NCBI GenBank assembly: GCA_963708805.1
Contig: CAVPUA010000003.1
Coordinates: forward strand, 992,001-1,056,000
Source of the DNA: CAVPUA01 sp963708805
Lineage (GTDB): Bacteria > Actinomycetota > Actinomycetes > Mycobacteriales > Jatrophihabitantaceae
Direction of reading: 5' to 3'
DNA: 64,000 nucleotides
Shown here: in pieces, positions 17,663 to 26,468 of the stretch
Layout of the letters: every line of letters begins with the position of its first letter
How positions within the stretch are numbered: the first letter of the stretch is position 1
Notes under the pieces: model-generated
The model's database searches: none
What the model was told of the DNA's origin: nothing
The model's input: the letters and a program-made list of their open reading frames with translations, nothing else
Position numbers and translations under genes: made by a program

Positions 17663-18852
17663 CCCCCGTCGGCTACCAGCTTGGCGATCCGGCCGATGCC
17701 CTCGGCCAGGTCGTCGTCACCGAGGGCATACGACAACCGGGCGTAGCCCGGCGTGCCGAACGCCTCGCCGGGCACGATCGCGACCTCGGCCTCTTCGAGG
17801 ATCAACGCCGCCAACTCAGCCGAGGTCTGGGCCGTGCGCCCGCGCAACGGCACCCCGAGCAGTCCGCGCACCGACGGGTAGGCATAGAAGGCGCCCTGCG
17901 GCTCGGGGCACACGACGCCGGGGATCTGCGACAACATCGACACGATCGTCTTGCGCCGCCGATCGAAGGCGCGGCGCATCTCGGCGACCGCGCTCAGGTC
18001 ACCGCTGACGGCGGCCAGAGCAGCCACCTGGGCCACGTTCGAGACGTTCGACGTCGCGTGCGACTGCAGGTTCGAGGCCGCCTTGATCACGTCGGTCGGC
18101 CCGATCATCCAGCCGACTCGCCAGCCGGTCATCGCGTACGTCTTGGCGACCCCGTTGAGTACGACGACCTTCTCACCGGCATGCAGCGCGATCGACTCGT
18201 TCACGGCATCGCCGTAGACGAGGTGCTCGTAGATCTCGTCGGTGACGACCCAGAGGTCGTGCGCCTTCGCCCATTCGCCGATCGTCTTGACCTGGTCGGG
18301 CGGGAAGACAGCGCCGGTCGGGTTGGACGGCGACACGAACAACAGGACCTTCGTGCGCGCTGTGCGGGCGGCCTCGAACTGTTCGACGCTGGCGAGATAG
18401 CCGCTCGTCTCATCGACCACGACCTCGACCGGAACGCCGCCGGCGAGCTTGATCGCCTCGGGGTAGGTGGTCCAGTACGGCGCGATCATGATGACCTCGT
18501 CGCCCGGGTCGAGCAGGGCGGCGAAGGTGTTGTAGACGGCCTGCTTGCCGCCGTTGGTGATCAGCACCTGCGCGGCATCGACCTCGTACCGGCTGTCGCG
18601 CAGCGTCTTCGCCGCGACCGCTGACCGAAGTTCGGGCAGACCGGGCACCGGCGTGTAGCGGTGGTTCTTCGGATCCCGAGCGGCCTCGATGGCGGCCTGG
18701 ACGATGTAGTCCGGCGTCGCGAAGTCGGGCTCGCCGGCCCCGAAGCCGATGACCGGGCGTCCGGCGGCCTTGAGGGCCTTGGCCTTGGCGTCGACGGCCA
18801 GGGTGGCGGACTCGGCGATTGCTGCGATGCGGTCGGATATGCGGGCTCCCAT
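17659..18852 (-). CDS. aspC: Aspartate aminotransferase (class I PLP enzyme)
   Basis: This PLP-dependent aminotransferase of about 397 residues transfers the amino group between aspartate and 2-oxoglutarate. It contains GAGEPDFATPDYI, NGGKQAVYNTFAALLDPGDEV, SPSNPTG, VTDEIYEHL, the PLP-lysine motif NGVAKTYAMTGWRVGWM, and the substrate Arg in YARLSYAL. I start it at ATG 18850-18852, where the typical RISDRIAAIAESATLAVDAKA begins. An in-frame extension to 18945 lacks family similarity. In many actinobacteria this gene sits immediately upstream of tRNA-Trp/secE. Here 5 kb of foreign-looking DNA separates them. Confidence 0.92.
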   Translation of the reverse strand: MGARISDRIAAIAESATLAVDAKAKALKAAGRPVIGFGAGEPDFATPDYIVQAAIEAARDPKNHRYTPVPGLPELRSAVAAKTLRDSRYEVDAAQVLITNGGKQAVYNTFAALLDPGDEVIMIAPYWTTYPEAIKLAGGVPVEVVVDETSGYLASVEQFEAARTARTKVLLFVSPSNPTGAVFPPDQVKTIGEWAKAHDLWVVTDEIYEHLVYGDAVNESIALHAGEKVVVLNGVAKTYAMTGWRVGWMIGPTDVIKAASNLQSHATSNVSNVAQVAALAAVSGDLSAVAEMRRAFDRRRKTIVSMLSQIPGVVCPEPQGAFYAYPSVRGLLGVPLRGRTAQTSAELAALILEEAEVAIVPGEAFGTPGYARLSYALGDDDLAEGIGRIAKLVADGG

Positions 18853-19047
18853 GGCAGCAATGATCCCAGATCGGCGGAGTGTGATTTCGCCGCCACCGCC
18901 GATCCCGGTGAGAACGGTGAGGGCGGTGACATTGGCGCGATTCATGGGTTATTGGGTTTTCTACTGACGAAATACCCTTCGCTACATAAATTCGTCTGCA
19001 GTGCTGATTAACCGTTTCTCAGTGAAACAGCCGATTTGGGGGGCTAT

Positions 19048-19317
19048 ATGTCGCACGTGGAGGCGCGCAAGGGTGCGGATCTTGAGCAGTTCTATTTGAG
19101 CTCGGCCGACGGACACGAAAGCTTGTTCCACGTCTGGGAGAACGGAGGCAGTCGCGGTGACTCGGTAACTCCGTCGACGTACGACGAGGCCTACCGATCC
19201 TGGATGACGGACCGCTTGGCGGCGGAGCTCGACCGAACCGAGGGAGGCCTGCTCAGCCTGGGCTGCGGGAACGCGGCGGTCGAGGCCGAAATGACGCAGC
19301 GCGGTTACGTGACGTAG
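19048..19317 (+). pseudogene. SAM-dependent methyltransferase, N-terminal fragment
   Basis: The ATG at 19048 follows a GGGGGG ribosome-binding site and opens 89 codons that end in a stop at 19315-19317. The end of the fragment, GGLLSLGCGNAAVEAEMTQRGY, is motif I of a class I methyltransferase (the SAM-binding GxGxG-like glycine loop). Everything after motif I, some 150 or more residues in the family, is missing. The sequence runs directly into the middle of the next gene, so this is a truncated remnant joined across a deletion. The upstream spacer (18945-19047) is distinctly A+T rich compared with the window. The substrate is unknown. Confidence 0.7.
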
Positions 19318-20258
19318 TGGTCTCCATGCTTCCCGCCACCGAACATCCGGCGCTATCCAGCTTGGCCATCGCCGGCGGTGCGCACTTCGTGTGCAGCAGC
19401 TATCTGAGTTCGGCCGTCGCGCAGCAAGGCCGAGTCGCCGCGGAGCGCGGATTGGTTCTGCTCACCGAATGCGGGCTTGACCCGGGGCTCGACCATCTAT
19501 ACGCCCACCTTCTGGTGCGCGCTGCCTCTGCCGCGCTGGGCGACCGGCCCTCGACGGCCCGATTCACGTCCTACTGCGGAAGCAATCCCGCTGAGGCGAA
19601 TGAGTTTCGGTACCGATTCAGCTGGGCCCCTCGAGGTGTACTCACCGCCCTGCTCTCGCCGGCCCGATCCGTCGCCCGAGGCCGCGAGGTCGACTCCGAG
19701 CGGCCATGGGAGGCGATGGAAACGGCGAGTGTCGCCGGTGAGCTCTTCGAGGTGTACCCGAATCGCGACAGCATCCCATTCGTCGACCTGTACCAGCTGC
19801 CACCATCATGGGCGCTGGAAACGTTCGTCAGAGGGTCCATGCGTCTCGACGGGTGGTCCGTCGCCTGGAAGTCGGTTTTCGACGAGATTCGCGAGGCCTC
19901 ACCCGATCGGCTGACCGAGCTTGCCCAAGAGTTGGCCGACGCCTACCCGACAACGCCGACGGACCACGACCGTGTTGTGATGGCGGTGCGGCTCGAGGTC
20001 AGTACGAACGACGGCACTGGCTCCTGGCAGGGGTCGTACACCCTCGATGTCGAAGGGACCGAGCGCGAGGACGCCACCGCGCGGTTGGTATCGATGCCAC
20101 TGGCAATCGCGATCCTTGATGTGGTCGCCGAAGGGGTACCCCCTGGGCTTCATCAGGCGAGTGACGACGAGTCGACGATCCGACGGTGGCTGAACCGGCT
20201 GGCCGAGCATGGAATCAAGGCGGTCTATCAGGACACGGCGCAAGTGACGACCGCGTGA
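19311..20258 (+). pseudogene. Saccharopine-dehydrogenase-like (opine) oxidoreductase lacking its N-terminus
   Basis: The reading frame is recognisable from DVVVSMLPATEHPAL onward. ECGLDPGLDHLYAH, TSYCGSNPAEANEF and FRYRFSWAPRGVLTALLSPA follow, all hallmarks of the saccharopine dehydrogenase family, which makes or cleaves opine-type secondary amines with NAD(P)H. The N-terminal Rossmann nucleotide-binding part (about 65-75 residues) is absent, replaced by the methyltransferase fragment. A GTG at 19317 could start translation, but the product would lack the cofactor site. The C-terminal domain is complete. The stop overlaps the exporter start (GTGA at 20255-20258), showing an original operon. 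Confidence 0.8.
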
Positions 20259-21265
20259 CCAGGTCGGCTGACGGGTCGGCGACTCCGGCTGCTTCCCTGG
20301 CGCGCGGCATCGTGCCGCTGATCGCGTACGCCGCTATGACCGCTGCTGTCGACGTGTACGCCGGCAACCGCTTCGTCCACGTCAGCCCGGCGGCGGTGGC
20401 AGCGATCTCGTTCTCGGCGGTGAGCGTGTTCTTCGCCGGCGTCGAACGGCTCAGGAACGGGCCCGGTCTCGTGCACCGGTTACTGCCGCACCGGCGCGAT
20501 GTCCTCGCGCTGAACGTAACCACGGCGATCACCTGGACGGCCACCCTCTACGCATTGGAGTACTTGGCTCCGGCCGTCGTCAACGTGATCGGAGTTGGGC
20601 TCGGGCCGATCATCACCGTGGTGGCGGGACCTGTCTTGCGGCGAGACGCCGTCAAGGTCATCGCCGCGGAAGTTGTCGCCGCCGGGGGGGTGTGCGTCGT
20701 GCTCGGGGCGCTGGTGTGGCTGTCCTTCGTCGGTCGCAGCGGTCTACCCGACATCAGCGCGGGGCACGCGGCTGCGGGACTCGTGCTGACGATCATCTGC
20801 GCGGTCGGTTCGTCGCTCAACATCATCTACATGAAGCGGCTCGGCGAGGTCGGCTGCAGCCGCGGTGATGTCCTGGCCAGCCGATTCGTGTTAATGACCG
20901 TTCTCGCCTGGCTCCTCACCGCGGCCTCCCATCGCGGAGGGGTCCCGGCAGCCGTCGTTCCTGGGATCGTCGTCGCGGTCATCGGTGTCGGCCTGCCTAT
21001 CTACGTGCTTCAGCTCGGGATCCACTACACCGAACCGATCACGACTTCATTGGTGATCTCCTTGTCGCCGCTGTTCGCCTTCTTGCTACAACTCGGCGAC
21101 TCGCGGTTGTCGTTCTCACCTTCCACGCTCGGGGGCATCCTCATCGTCTTGCTCCTTGTGTCGATCGGCGCCCTGGTACGCCACCGACAAGACCTGGCCG
21201 TCGCCAGCAGCGCTCCATCCCGCCGTCATCACTCCGACCATGACTCGGTGAGAAGGGGGTCAGAA
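20255..21265 (+). CDS. EamA/DMT-family exporter (in frame with the following ATP-grasp gene)
   Basis: This is a membrane exporter of the drug/metabolite transporter superfamily with about ten predicted transmembrane helices. The first half runs from IVPLIAYAAMTAAVDVYAG through YLAPAVVNVIGVGLGPIITVVAG. The second half ends with YTEPITTSLVISLSPLFAFLLQL and GGILIVLLLVSIGALV, the typical EamA repeat ending. Start GTG 20255 overlaps the dehydrogenase stop. There is no stop codon between this domain and the ATP-grasp frame that follows. Either this is a genuine exporter-ligase fusion, or a base error hides the exporter stop; TGA triplets exist in another frame at 21241-21243 and 21249-21251. It likely exports the product of the cluster, an inference from position. 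Confidence 0.8.
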
Positions 21266-22519
21266 GTGACCATCTGTGCGGTCGTCGATGCATACGGTGC
21301 CGGGCAACTTCTACCGTCGGCCTTGCGACGACACGGAGTGGATTCCGTGCACGTCCGCTCGTCGAATCCTGACCGCCGCTTGTCCTATCGCGCCGAAGAT
21401 TTCACGATCGATATTCAGCAGGCAGGCGACGTCGCGGCAACGGGCGCGGCACTGCGTGAAGTCGGCGTTGACGCCATCGTCGCGGCGGCAGAGTCGGGCG
21501 TGACGCTGGCCGACCAACTCAATCAGGAACTCGGCCTGGCCGGCAACCTGATCGATCGGACGTCGGCCCGTCGTGACAAGTACGCGATGCAGGCGGCAGT
21601 ACAGGCTGCTGGGCTGCCGATCGCTGGCAGCATCGAGGTGGCAACGAGCGACGCAGCGGTGAGGCCGCCGCGCGGCTCGGGGGTGGCCGGTGGCGCTCAA
21701 GCCGGTACGCAGTGCGGGGAGCGACAACGTCACCGTCTGCTCGACGTCAGCCGAGGTGGCGACCGCGTTTGAGCGGATTCACCGGCCGAGGACCGTTACG
21801 GGGGAAGCAACGACACCGTGCTCGTCCAGCAGTTCCTCGCAGGCGTCGAGCACTACGTCAACACGGTGAGTCGACACGGGGAGCACCGAATAGTCGAAGT
21901 GTGGCGTTACCGAAAGCGGCAGGTCGACGGTCACGTCGTCTACGACTACGACGACCTGTTGTCACTCGAGGAGGACGGTGCCCGAGAGGTCGCGCGATAC
22001 GGGCTCGAAGTGCTCGAGGCGCTCGGAATCGTGAATGGCGCCGCCCACACCGAGATCAGGCTGACTCCGGACGGACCACGGCTCATCGAGTGTGGCGCTC
22101 GGTTGGGAGGTGGTCAGGTTCCGCAACTGCTGCGCCGGTGCGTCGGCAGCGACCAGGTCGACACTCTGGCGCTGTCGATAGCCGAGCCGATCAGCTTCGC
22201 GGCGCAGGCCCACGAACCGTACGAGCGCAACGGTCGGCTGCGGTGCGTGAACTTGATCGTCCCGATGCCGGGAGTCGCGCCGTCCGATGCGGGATGGGAG
22301 CCGGTGCTCCAGTTGCAGTCGTTCGGCGCGCTCATCCTCAACCAACCGGCAGCTGCCCCGTTGGCCCGCACGGTGGACATGGCTACCTGCCCCGGAACGG
22401 TGTACCTAAGAGCCGATGATGGCGCGTCGATCGAACACGATTACCGCGTCATACGTGAACTGGAGCGGACAGTCCTCTACCGGGGGGACCGGGATCGTCC
22501 AGGACGTCCACGCGATTGA
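21266..22519 (+). CDS. ATP-grasp ligase (frame-interrupted)
   Basis: This is a carboxylate-amine/thiol ligase of the ATP-grasp superfamily, about 415 residues after correction. The N-terminal pre-ATP-grasp part is VTICAVVDAYGAGQLLPSAL, then GVDAIVAAAESGVTLADQL and TSARRDKYAMQAAVQAAGLP. The central domain, WPVALKPVRSAGSDNVTVC, carries the ATP-binding Lys. VLVQQFLAGVEHYVNTVS and HTEIRLTPDGPRLIECGARLGGG carry the metal-binding Glu/Asn region. The frame changes near 21657, 21680 (a G run) and 21800, each explained by one missing base. GTG 21266 has an AAGGGGG site upstream, which argues that the ligase can start here independently of the exporter. Such enzymes typically join amino acids into dipeptides or amides. 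The substrate is unknown. Confidence 0.8.
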
Positions 22520-23409
22520 CGATCTCAAGCAGACCCGTCTGGTCGTCGAACGAAGCGACTGCTCGCATTCCTAGGATTTCGCCCAGGCGGGTCACGTGGG
22601 TGCCGCCGCACGGCATCTGCGCTGTGCCGCCCGGCAGGAAGCACCGCCACATCCTGCGGTCGGTGAGACGCACGCCGTCCGCCTCGACGGTGACGAGCGC
22701 GTCGGCCCGGATCCAGCCGCCAGACGCTGGTTGACCTCGTCCATGATCCCGGCCAGCCCGTCGATCAACGCGGTGGCCTCGAAGCCTCGCTTGCGCAACG
22801 ACTTGCCCAGCCGGTAGCGGTCACGGCTGCCGACCACGTCGTGCCGAGTCTCACGCAGCTCGCCGCGTCAAGGTCGTAGCGACCGCGTGAGTCGCGGGGG
22901 GCTTCCTTATGCCACAAGTTGTGAGTGCTCTCATTCAACGAGTAGGCGAGCAAATGGCACGCTGTGTGGGAAGCGCTGAGGCGACGTCGTCGCTCGACGT
23001 CCACCGCCAGACTCACTCTGGCGCCCGGAACCAGCTTGGCGGCATCGCCCGCCGGCACGACGTGAGCGACGAGGAAGGACACACCTTTCTCGTCGCGCTT
23101 CGCGGCGATTTGGTCATCCACCATGTACGGCCCGTTGCCCCGACGCGCGATCGTGACGCTGTGCGGCACCGGGACCACAGTGCCATCGTCGAGGTAGAGC
23201 GAACCGTGGTCATCTGGCTGATCGGGCCACAGCGGATCACGGGGGTGAAACGGTGTGCGGCCGGTGACGACGAGCGCGGTCGTCCCTCGGTCCCGTCGTG
23301 GGTCGGGGAGGACGGCAACCACAACAGCCTCGTCACGGACCGTCCCGGACGGGAAGCTGACTTCCGTGAAGTCAACCCGAGCGGCGTCATCTGGCCAAAT
23401 ATCACTCAC
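22449..23409 (-). CDS. AlaX-type alanyl-tRNA editing hydrolase (frame-interrupted)
   Basis: This stand-alone relative of the AlaRS editing domain is a zinc hydrolase that removes wrong amino acids (Ser or Gly) from tRNA-Ala. RTPFHPRDPLWPDQPDDHGSL, the first zinc motif in SASHTACHLLAY (HxxxH) and the second in QMPCGGTHVTRLGEI (Cys and His) are all present. GTG at 23407-23409 gives MSDIWPDD. Two one-base losses, near 22863 and 22725, break the frame. Correcting them joins ELRETRHDVVGSRDRYRLGK and GWIRADALVTVEADG in sequence. Its end overlaps the ATP-grasp end by about 70 bases on the opposite strand. Beside a ligase-exporter cluster, a self-protection role is possible but is inference. Confidence 0.82.
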
Positions 23410-23443
23410 GTGATCAATGGTACTTAACCAGACCTCCAGTTCT

Positions 23444-23641
23444 GGCCGCCGCTTCCTCGTCCGCGGCGGGAATCCATCTGCCCGGGAGGGCGACTGGCCC
23501 GTGCGGAATCGGCTGGTTGTGATCGAGTTTCCCGACATCGTGAGCGCGAATGCCTGGTACGACTCGCCGGAAGATCAGACGGCCTTATCGAGCGGTAACC
23601 CGCCGCTCGGGCGTCGCTTGCTCTTCGTGGACGGACGGCAA
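23444..23641 (+). pseudogene. DUF1330 family protein, C-terminal remnant
   Basis: The frame reads GRRFLVRGG, GDWPVRNRLVVIEFPDIVSANAWYDS and RRLLFVDGRQ. This is the second half of a DUF1330 protein, a ferredoxin-like fold of about 95 residues. The N-terminal 30 or so residues, which normally contain the first strand and an active-site-like Tyr, are missing. The remnant abuts the start of the AlaX gene on the other strand. It therefore looks like an old resident gene cut by insertion of the cluster on its left. No proper start or ribosome-binding site is seen. Confidence 0.6.
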
Positions 23642-23689
23642 TCGTCAAGCCGGCCCCGTGGCGGGCGTCAGCTCCGGCAGCCCGGAGAC

Positions 23690-23719
23690 TTGGACCCCGG
23701 CGAGGCCACTGCGTACACT
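23690..23719 (+). promoter_or_regulatory. Promoter for tRNA-Trp/secE/nusG
   Basis: TTGGAC (23690-23695) and TACACT (23714-23719) lie 18 bases apart, about 95 bases before tRNA-Trp. This is a good match to the housekeeping sigma consensus in the expected place. Confidence 0.6.
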
Positions 23720-23815
23720 GGCTCGTCGGGGTCCGTGTGGCCTTGCGTCAGCATGCGCGCCGACCGGTTCATCGTTCCTGCTGAGGCGAGGTCCGATGGG
23801 TTCGCTGGGCTCCGT

Positions 23816-23888
23816 AGGGGCGTGGCTCAATTGGTAGAGCACCGGTCTCCAAAACCGGCGGTTGCAGGTTCAAGTCCTGTCGCCCCTG
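23816..23888 (+). tRNA. tRNA-Trp (anticodon CCA)
   Basis: The acceptor stem AGGGGCG pairs with CGCCCCT, discriminator G. The anticodon loop CTCCAAA gives anticodon CCA on a CCGGT/ACCGG stem. The T loop is GTTCAAGTC. The molecule has 73 bases and no encoded CCA. The arrangement tRNA-Trp, secE, nusG is conserved in actinobacteria. Confidence 0.97.
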
Positions 23889-23961
23889 CGCTAGAGGTAT
23901 CGCAACATCGGCAAGATCAGGAACACCTGACCAGCATCACCAGCACATGAAGGAGAGGCTC

Positions 23962-24198
23962 GTGACCGCGATTCGCACCGATGCCGCGTCGTCCCGTCCC
24001 GCTGGAAGCGGACGCGGAGGACGGATCGGCCGTTTTGTGCGCGAAGTCATCTCCGAGATGCGCAAGGTCCTCTGGCCCTCGCGCAAGGAGCTGACGACTT
24101 ACACGATCGTCGTGATCGTGTTCGTCGTGATCATGGTCGCGCTGGTCGCCGGCCTCGACATCGGGTTCGCCAAGGTCGTCCTCTGGCTGTTCGGCTGA
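23962..24198 (+). CDS. secE: Preprotein translocase subunit SecE
   Basis: This is the single-span stabilising subunit of the SecYEG channel, 78 residues. The conserved amphipathic region is RFVREVISEMRKVLWPSRKEL. One transmembrane helix follows (TIVVIVFVVIMVALVAGLD). I prefer the GTG at 23962, which has AAGGAG 6 bases before it, over the in-frame ATG at 23947, where that ribosome-binding site would fall within the coding sequence. Confidence 0.95.
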   Translation: MTAIRTDAASSRPAGSGRGGRIGRFVREVISEMRKVLWPSRKELTTYTIVVIVFVVIMVALVAGLDIGFAKVVLWLFG

Positions 24199-24259
24199 TC
24201 GAGCCAGCCGCCCGTCTGACCCCATCGGCACCCATCAGTACTTACTGGAAAGAGAGATT

Positions 24260-25132
24260 GTGACCGAGTTCGACCCCGCCTCCGAAGGCTCTGCCGCCAG
24301 CTCCGTTGACGAGAAGTCAAACGTGGCCGATGCCGCGCGCCTGCTCGGTGCCGACACCGCAGAAGACGTCTCGTCGATCGGTGAGGACGACCAGGACGAT
24401 GCCGACTTCGCGCTCGATCTTCCCGATTCGGCCCCCGAGGTCGATCTCGGGTCGGACGTGGTCTCCAACGAGGACGCCGGAGTCGACGAGTCCCTGGCGA
24501 TCGAGCCGGCCGAGGATGAGGACGAGGACCCGGTCGAGGTGTTGCGCCGCGAGCTGCGCGACGCGTTCGGCGACTGGTACGTCGTGCACTCCTACGCCGG
24601 CTACGAGAACAAGGTGAAGACGAACCTCGAGAGCCGCATCTCGTCCCTCGACATGGAGGACTACATCTTCCAGGTCGAGGTGCCGACCGAAGAGGTCGTC
24701 GAGATCAAGAACGGCAAGCGCCAGCAGGTCCAGCGCAAGGTCTTCCCGGGCTACATCCTGGTGCGCATGGACCTCAACGACGAGTCGTGGGGCGCCGTGC
24801 GCAACACGCCCGGCGTCACCGGCTTCGTCGGCGCGACCTCGCGCCCGTCGCCGCTGAGCCTGGAGGAGGTCGTCAAGATCCTCGCTCCGGCCACCCAGAA
24901 GGCGGCCGCGGTCGCGTCGGGCAAGGGTGACGCCTCGGGCGCCAAGGCCAAGGTCGAGGTCGTCGACTACCAGGTCGGTGAGTCGGTCACGGTCATGGAC
25001 GGACCGTTCGCGACGCTGCCGGCCACCATCAGTGAAATAGACCCGTTGCACCAGAAGTTGCAGGTATTGGTGTCGATCTTCGGCCGCGAGACGCCCGTCG
25101 AGCTGTCGTTCAGCCAGGTTTCGAAAATCTAG
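24260..25132 (+). CDS. nusG: Transcription termination/antitermination factor NusG
   Basis: This 290-residue factor binds RNA polymerase and couples it to Rho and the ribosome. Residues 1-100 form a highly acidic extension, as in other actinobacterial NusG proteins. The NGN domain follows (DWYVVHSYAGYENKVKTNLE ... VFPGYILVRMDLN ... NTPGVTGFVG). The C-terminal KOW domain is GESVTVMDGPFATLPATISEI. It starts at GTG 24260 after AAAGAGAG. It is followed 24 bases later by rplK. Confidence 0.97.
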   Translation: MTEFDPASEGSAASSVDEKSNVADAARLLGADTAEDVSSIGEDDQDDADFALDLPDSAPEVDLGSDVVSNEDAGVDESLAIEPAEDEDEDPVEVLRRELRDAFGDWYVVHSYAGYENKVKTNLESRISSLDMEDYIFQVEVPTEEVVEIKNGKRQQVQRKVFPGYILVRMDLNDESWGAVRNTPGVTGFVGATSRPSPLSLEEVVKILAPATQKAAAVASGKGDASGAKAKVEVVDYQVGESVTVMDGPFATLPATISEIDPLHQKLQVLVSIFGRETPVELSFSQVSKI

Positions 25133-25156
25133 AGAAAACAGAGAAGAAGAGAAGTC

Positions 25157-25588
25157 ATGCCTCCCAAGAAGAAGCTCGCCGCGATCATCAAGCTGCAGAT
25201 CAAGGCCGGTGCCGCGAACCCGGCGCCGCCCGTCGGTCCCGCGCTCGGTCAGCACGGCGTCAACATCATGGAGTTCTGCAAGCAGTACAACGCGGCGACC
25301 GAGTCGCAGCGTGGGCAGATCGTCCCGGTCGAGATCTCGGTCTACGAGGACCGCTCGTTCACCTTCGTCACCAAGACGCCCCCGGCCGCGCGGCTGCTCC
25401 TCGCCGCCGCCGGCATCGAGAAGGGCAGTGGCGAGCCGCACAAGACCAAGGTCGCCAAGGTCACCCAGGCCCAGCTGCGCGAGATCGCGGAGCTGAAGAA
25501 GGAAGACCTCAACGCCAACGACATCGACCACGCCGCCAAGATCATCGCCGGCACCGCCCGGTCGATGGGCATCACGGTCGCTGACTAG
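25157..25588 (+). CDS. rplK: 50S ribosomal protein L11
   Basis: This is a 143-residue protein of the GTPase-associated centre. The N-terminal KLQIKAGAANPAPPVGPALG and C-terminal RNA-binding part ending ARSMGITVAD are standard. A GAAGAGAAG site precedes ATG 25157. It is cotranscribed with nusG and rplA. Confidence 0.98.
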   Translation: MPPKKKLAAIIKLQIKAGAANPAPPVGPALGQHGVNIMEFCKQYNAATESQRGQIVPVEISVYEDRSFTFVTKTPPAARLLLAAAGIEKGSGEPHKTKVAKVTQAQLREIAELKKEDLNANDIDHAAKIIAGTARSMGITVAD

Positions 25589-25668
25589 TACGACACCGCA
25601 AGACACGTTCGCGTGGGAGGACGTCGATGGTCGGCGTCCGCTAGCACCACTGATCAGTAGGAGAAGAA

Positions 25669-26388
25669 ATGCCCAAGCACAGCAAGAGCTATCGCCAGGC
25701 CGTCGAGCTGATCGAGCCCGACAAGATCTACTCGCCGCTCGAGGCCGCCAAGATCGCGCGCGAGACGTCGCCGACCAAGTTCGACGGCACCGTCGAGGTC
25801 GCCTTGCGCCTCGGCGTCGACCCGCGCAAGGCCGACCAGATGGTCCGCGGCACCGTCAGCCTGCCCCACGGCACCGGCAAGACGGCTCGCGTCATCGTGT
25901 TCGCGACCGGTGACAAGGCCGCCGAGGCCGAGGCCGCCGGCGCCGACCGCGTCGGCAGCGACGACCTGATCGCCGCGATCCAGGAGGGCTTCCTGGACTT
26001 CGACGCCGCGATCGCGACGCCCGACCAGATGGCGAAGGTCGGCCGCATCGCCCGCGTGCTCGGTCCGCGTGGTCTGATGCCGAACCCGAAGACGGGAACG
26101 GTCACCCCGGACGTCGCCAAGGCGGTTTCCGACATCAAGGGCGGCAAGATCAGCTTCCGCGTCGACAAGCAGGCCAACCTGCACCTCGTGATCGGGAAGG
26201 CGTCCTTCAGCGAGAGCCAGCTGGTCGAGAACTACGCGGCGGCACTGGACGAGGTCGTCCGCGCCAAGCCGTCGAGCGCCAAGGGCCGGTACCTGAAGAA
26301 GATCACGTTCTCGACCACGATGGGCCCCGGCATCCCGGTCGACCCGAACCGCACCCGCAACCTGCTCGAAGAGGCACCGACCGCCTAG
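25669..26388 (+). CDS. rplA: 50S ribosomal protein L1
   Basis: This is a 239-residue L1-stalk protein. The conserved RGLMPNPKTGTVTPDV and TMGPGIPVDP are visible. L1 commonly represses its own rplKA mRNA in bacteria. It is followed by a strong terminator, so the L11-L1 unit ends here and is not continued into rplJ-rplL as in many genomes. Confidence 0.98.
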   Translation: MPKHSKSYRQAVELIEPDKIYSPLEAAKIARETSPTKFDGTVEVALRLGVDPRKADQMVRGTVSLPHGTGKTARVIVFATGDKAAEAEAAGADRVGSDDLIAAIQEGFLDFDAAIATPDQMAKVGRIARVLGPRGLMPNPKTGTVTPDVAKAVSDIKGGKISFRVDKQANLHLVIGKASFSESQLVENYAAALDEVVRAKPSSAKGRYLKKITFSTTMGPGIPVDPNRTRNLLEEAPTA

Positions 26389-26422
26389 ACAGTTCACACC
26401 GCAGTACCACCAGTCGACAAGA

Positions 26423-26468
26423 CGAACCCCCCGCGTGCGCAAGGCACCACGCGGGGGGTTCGCTCTTT
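26423..26468 (+). terminator. Strong terminator after rplA
   Basis: CGAACCCCCCGCGTG (26423-26437) and CACGCGGGGGGTTCG (26448-26462) form a perfect 15-bp stem around a 10-base loop, followed by CTCTTTT. It separates the rplKA unit from the protease module. Confidence 0.88.

Noticed and set aside
23816..23888. tRNA-Trp as an integrase attachment site for the island
   Set aside because: The foreign DNA lies on the 5' side of the tRNA, no integrase is present, and no copy of the tRNA 3' end is visible at the left boundary near 18.9-19.05 kb.
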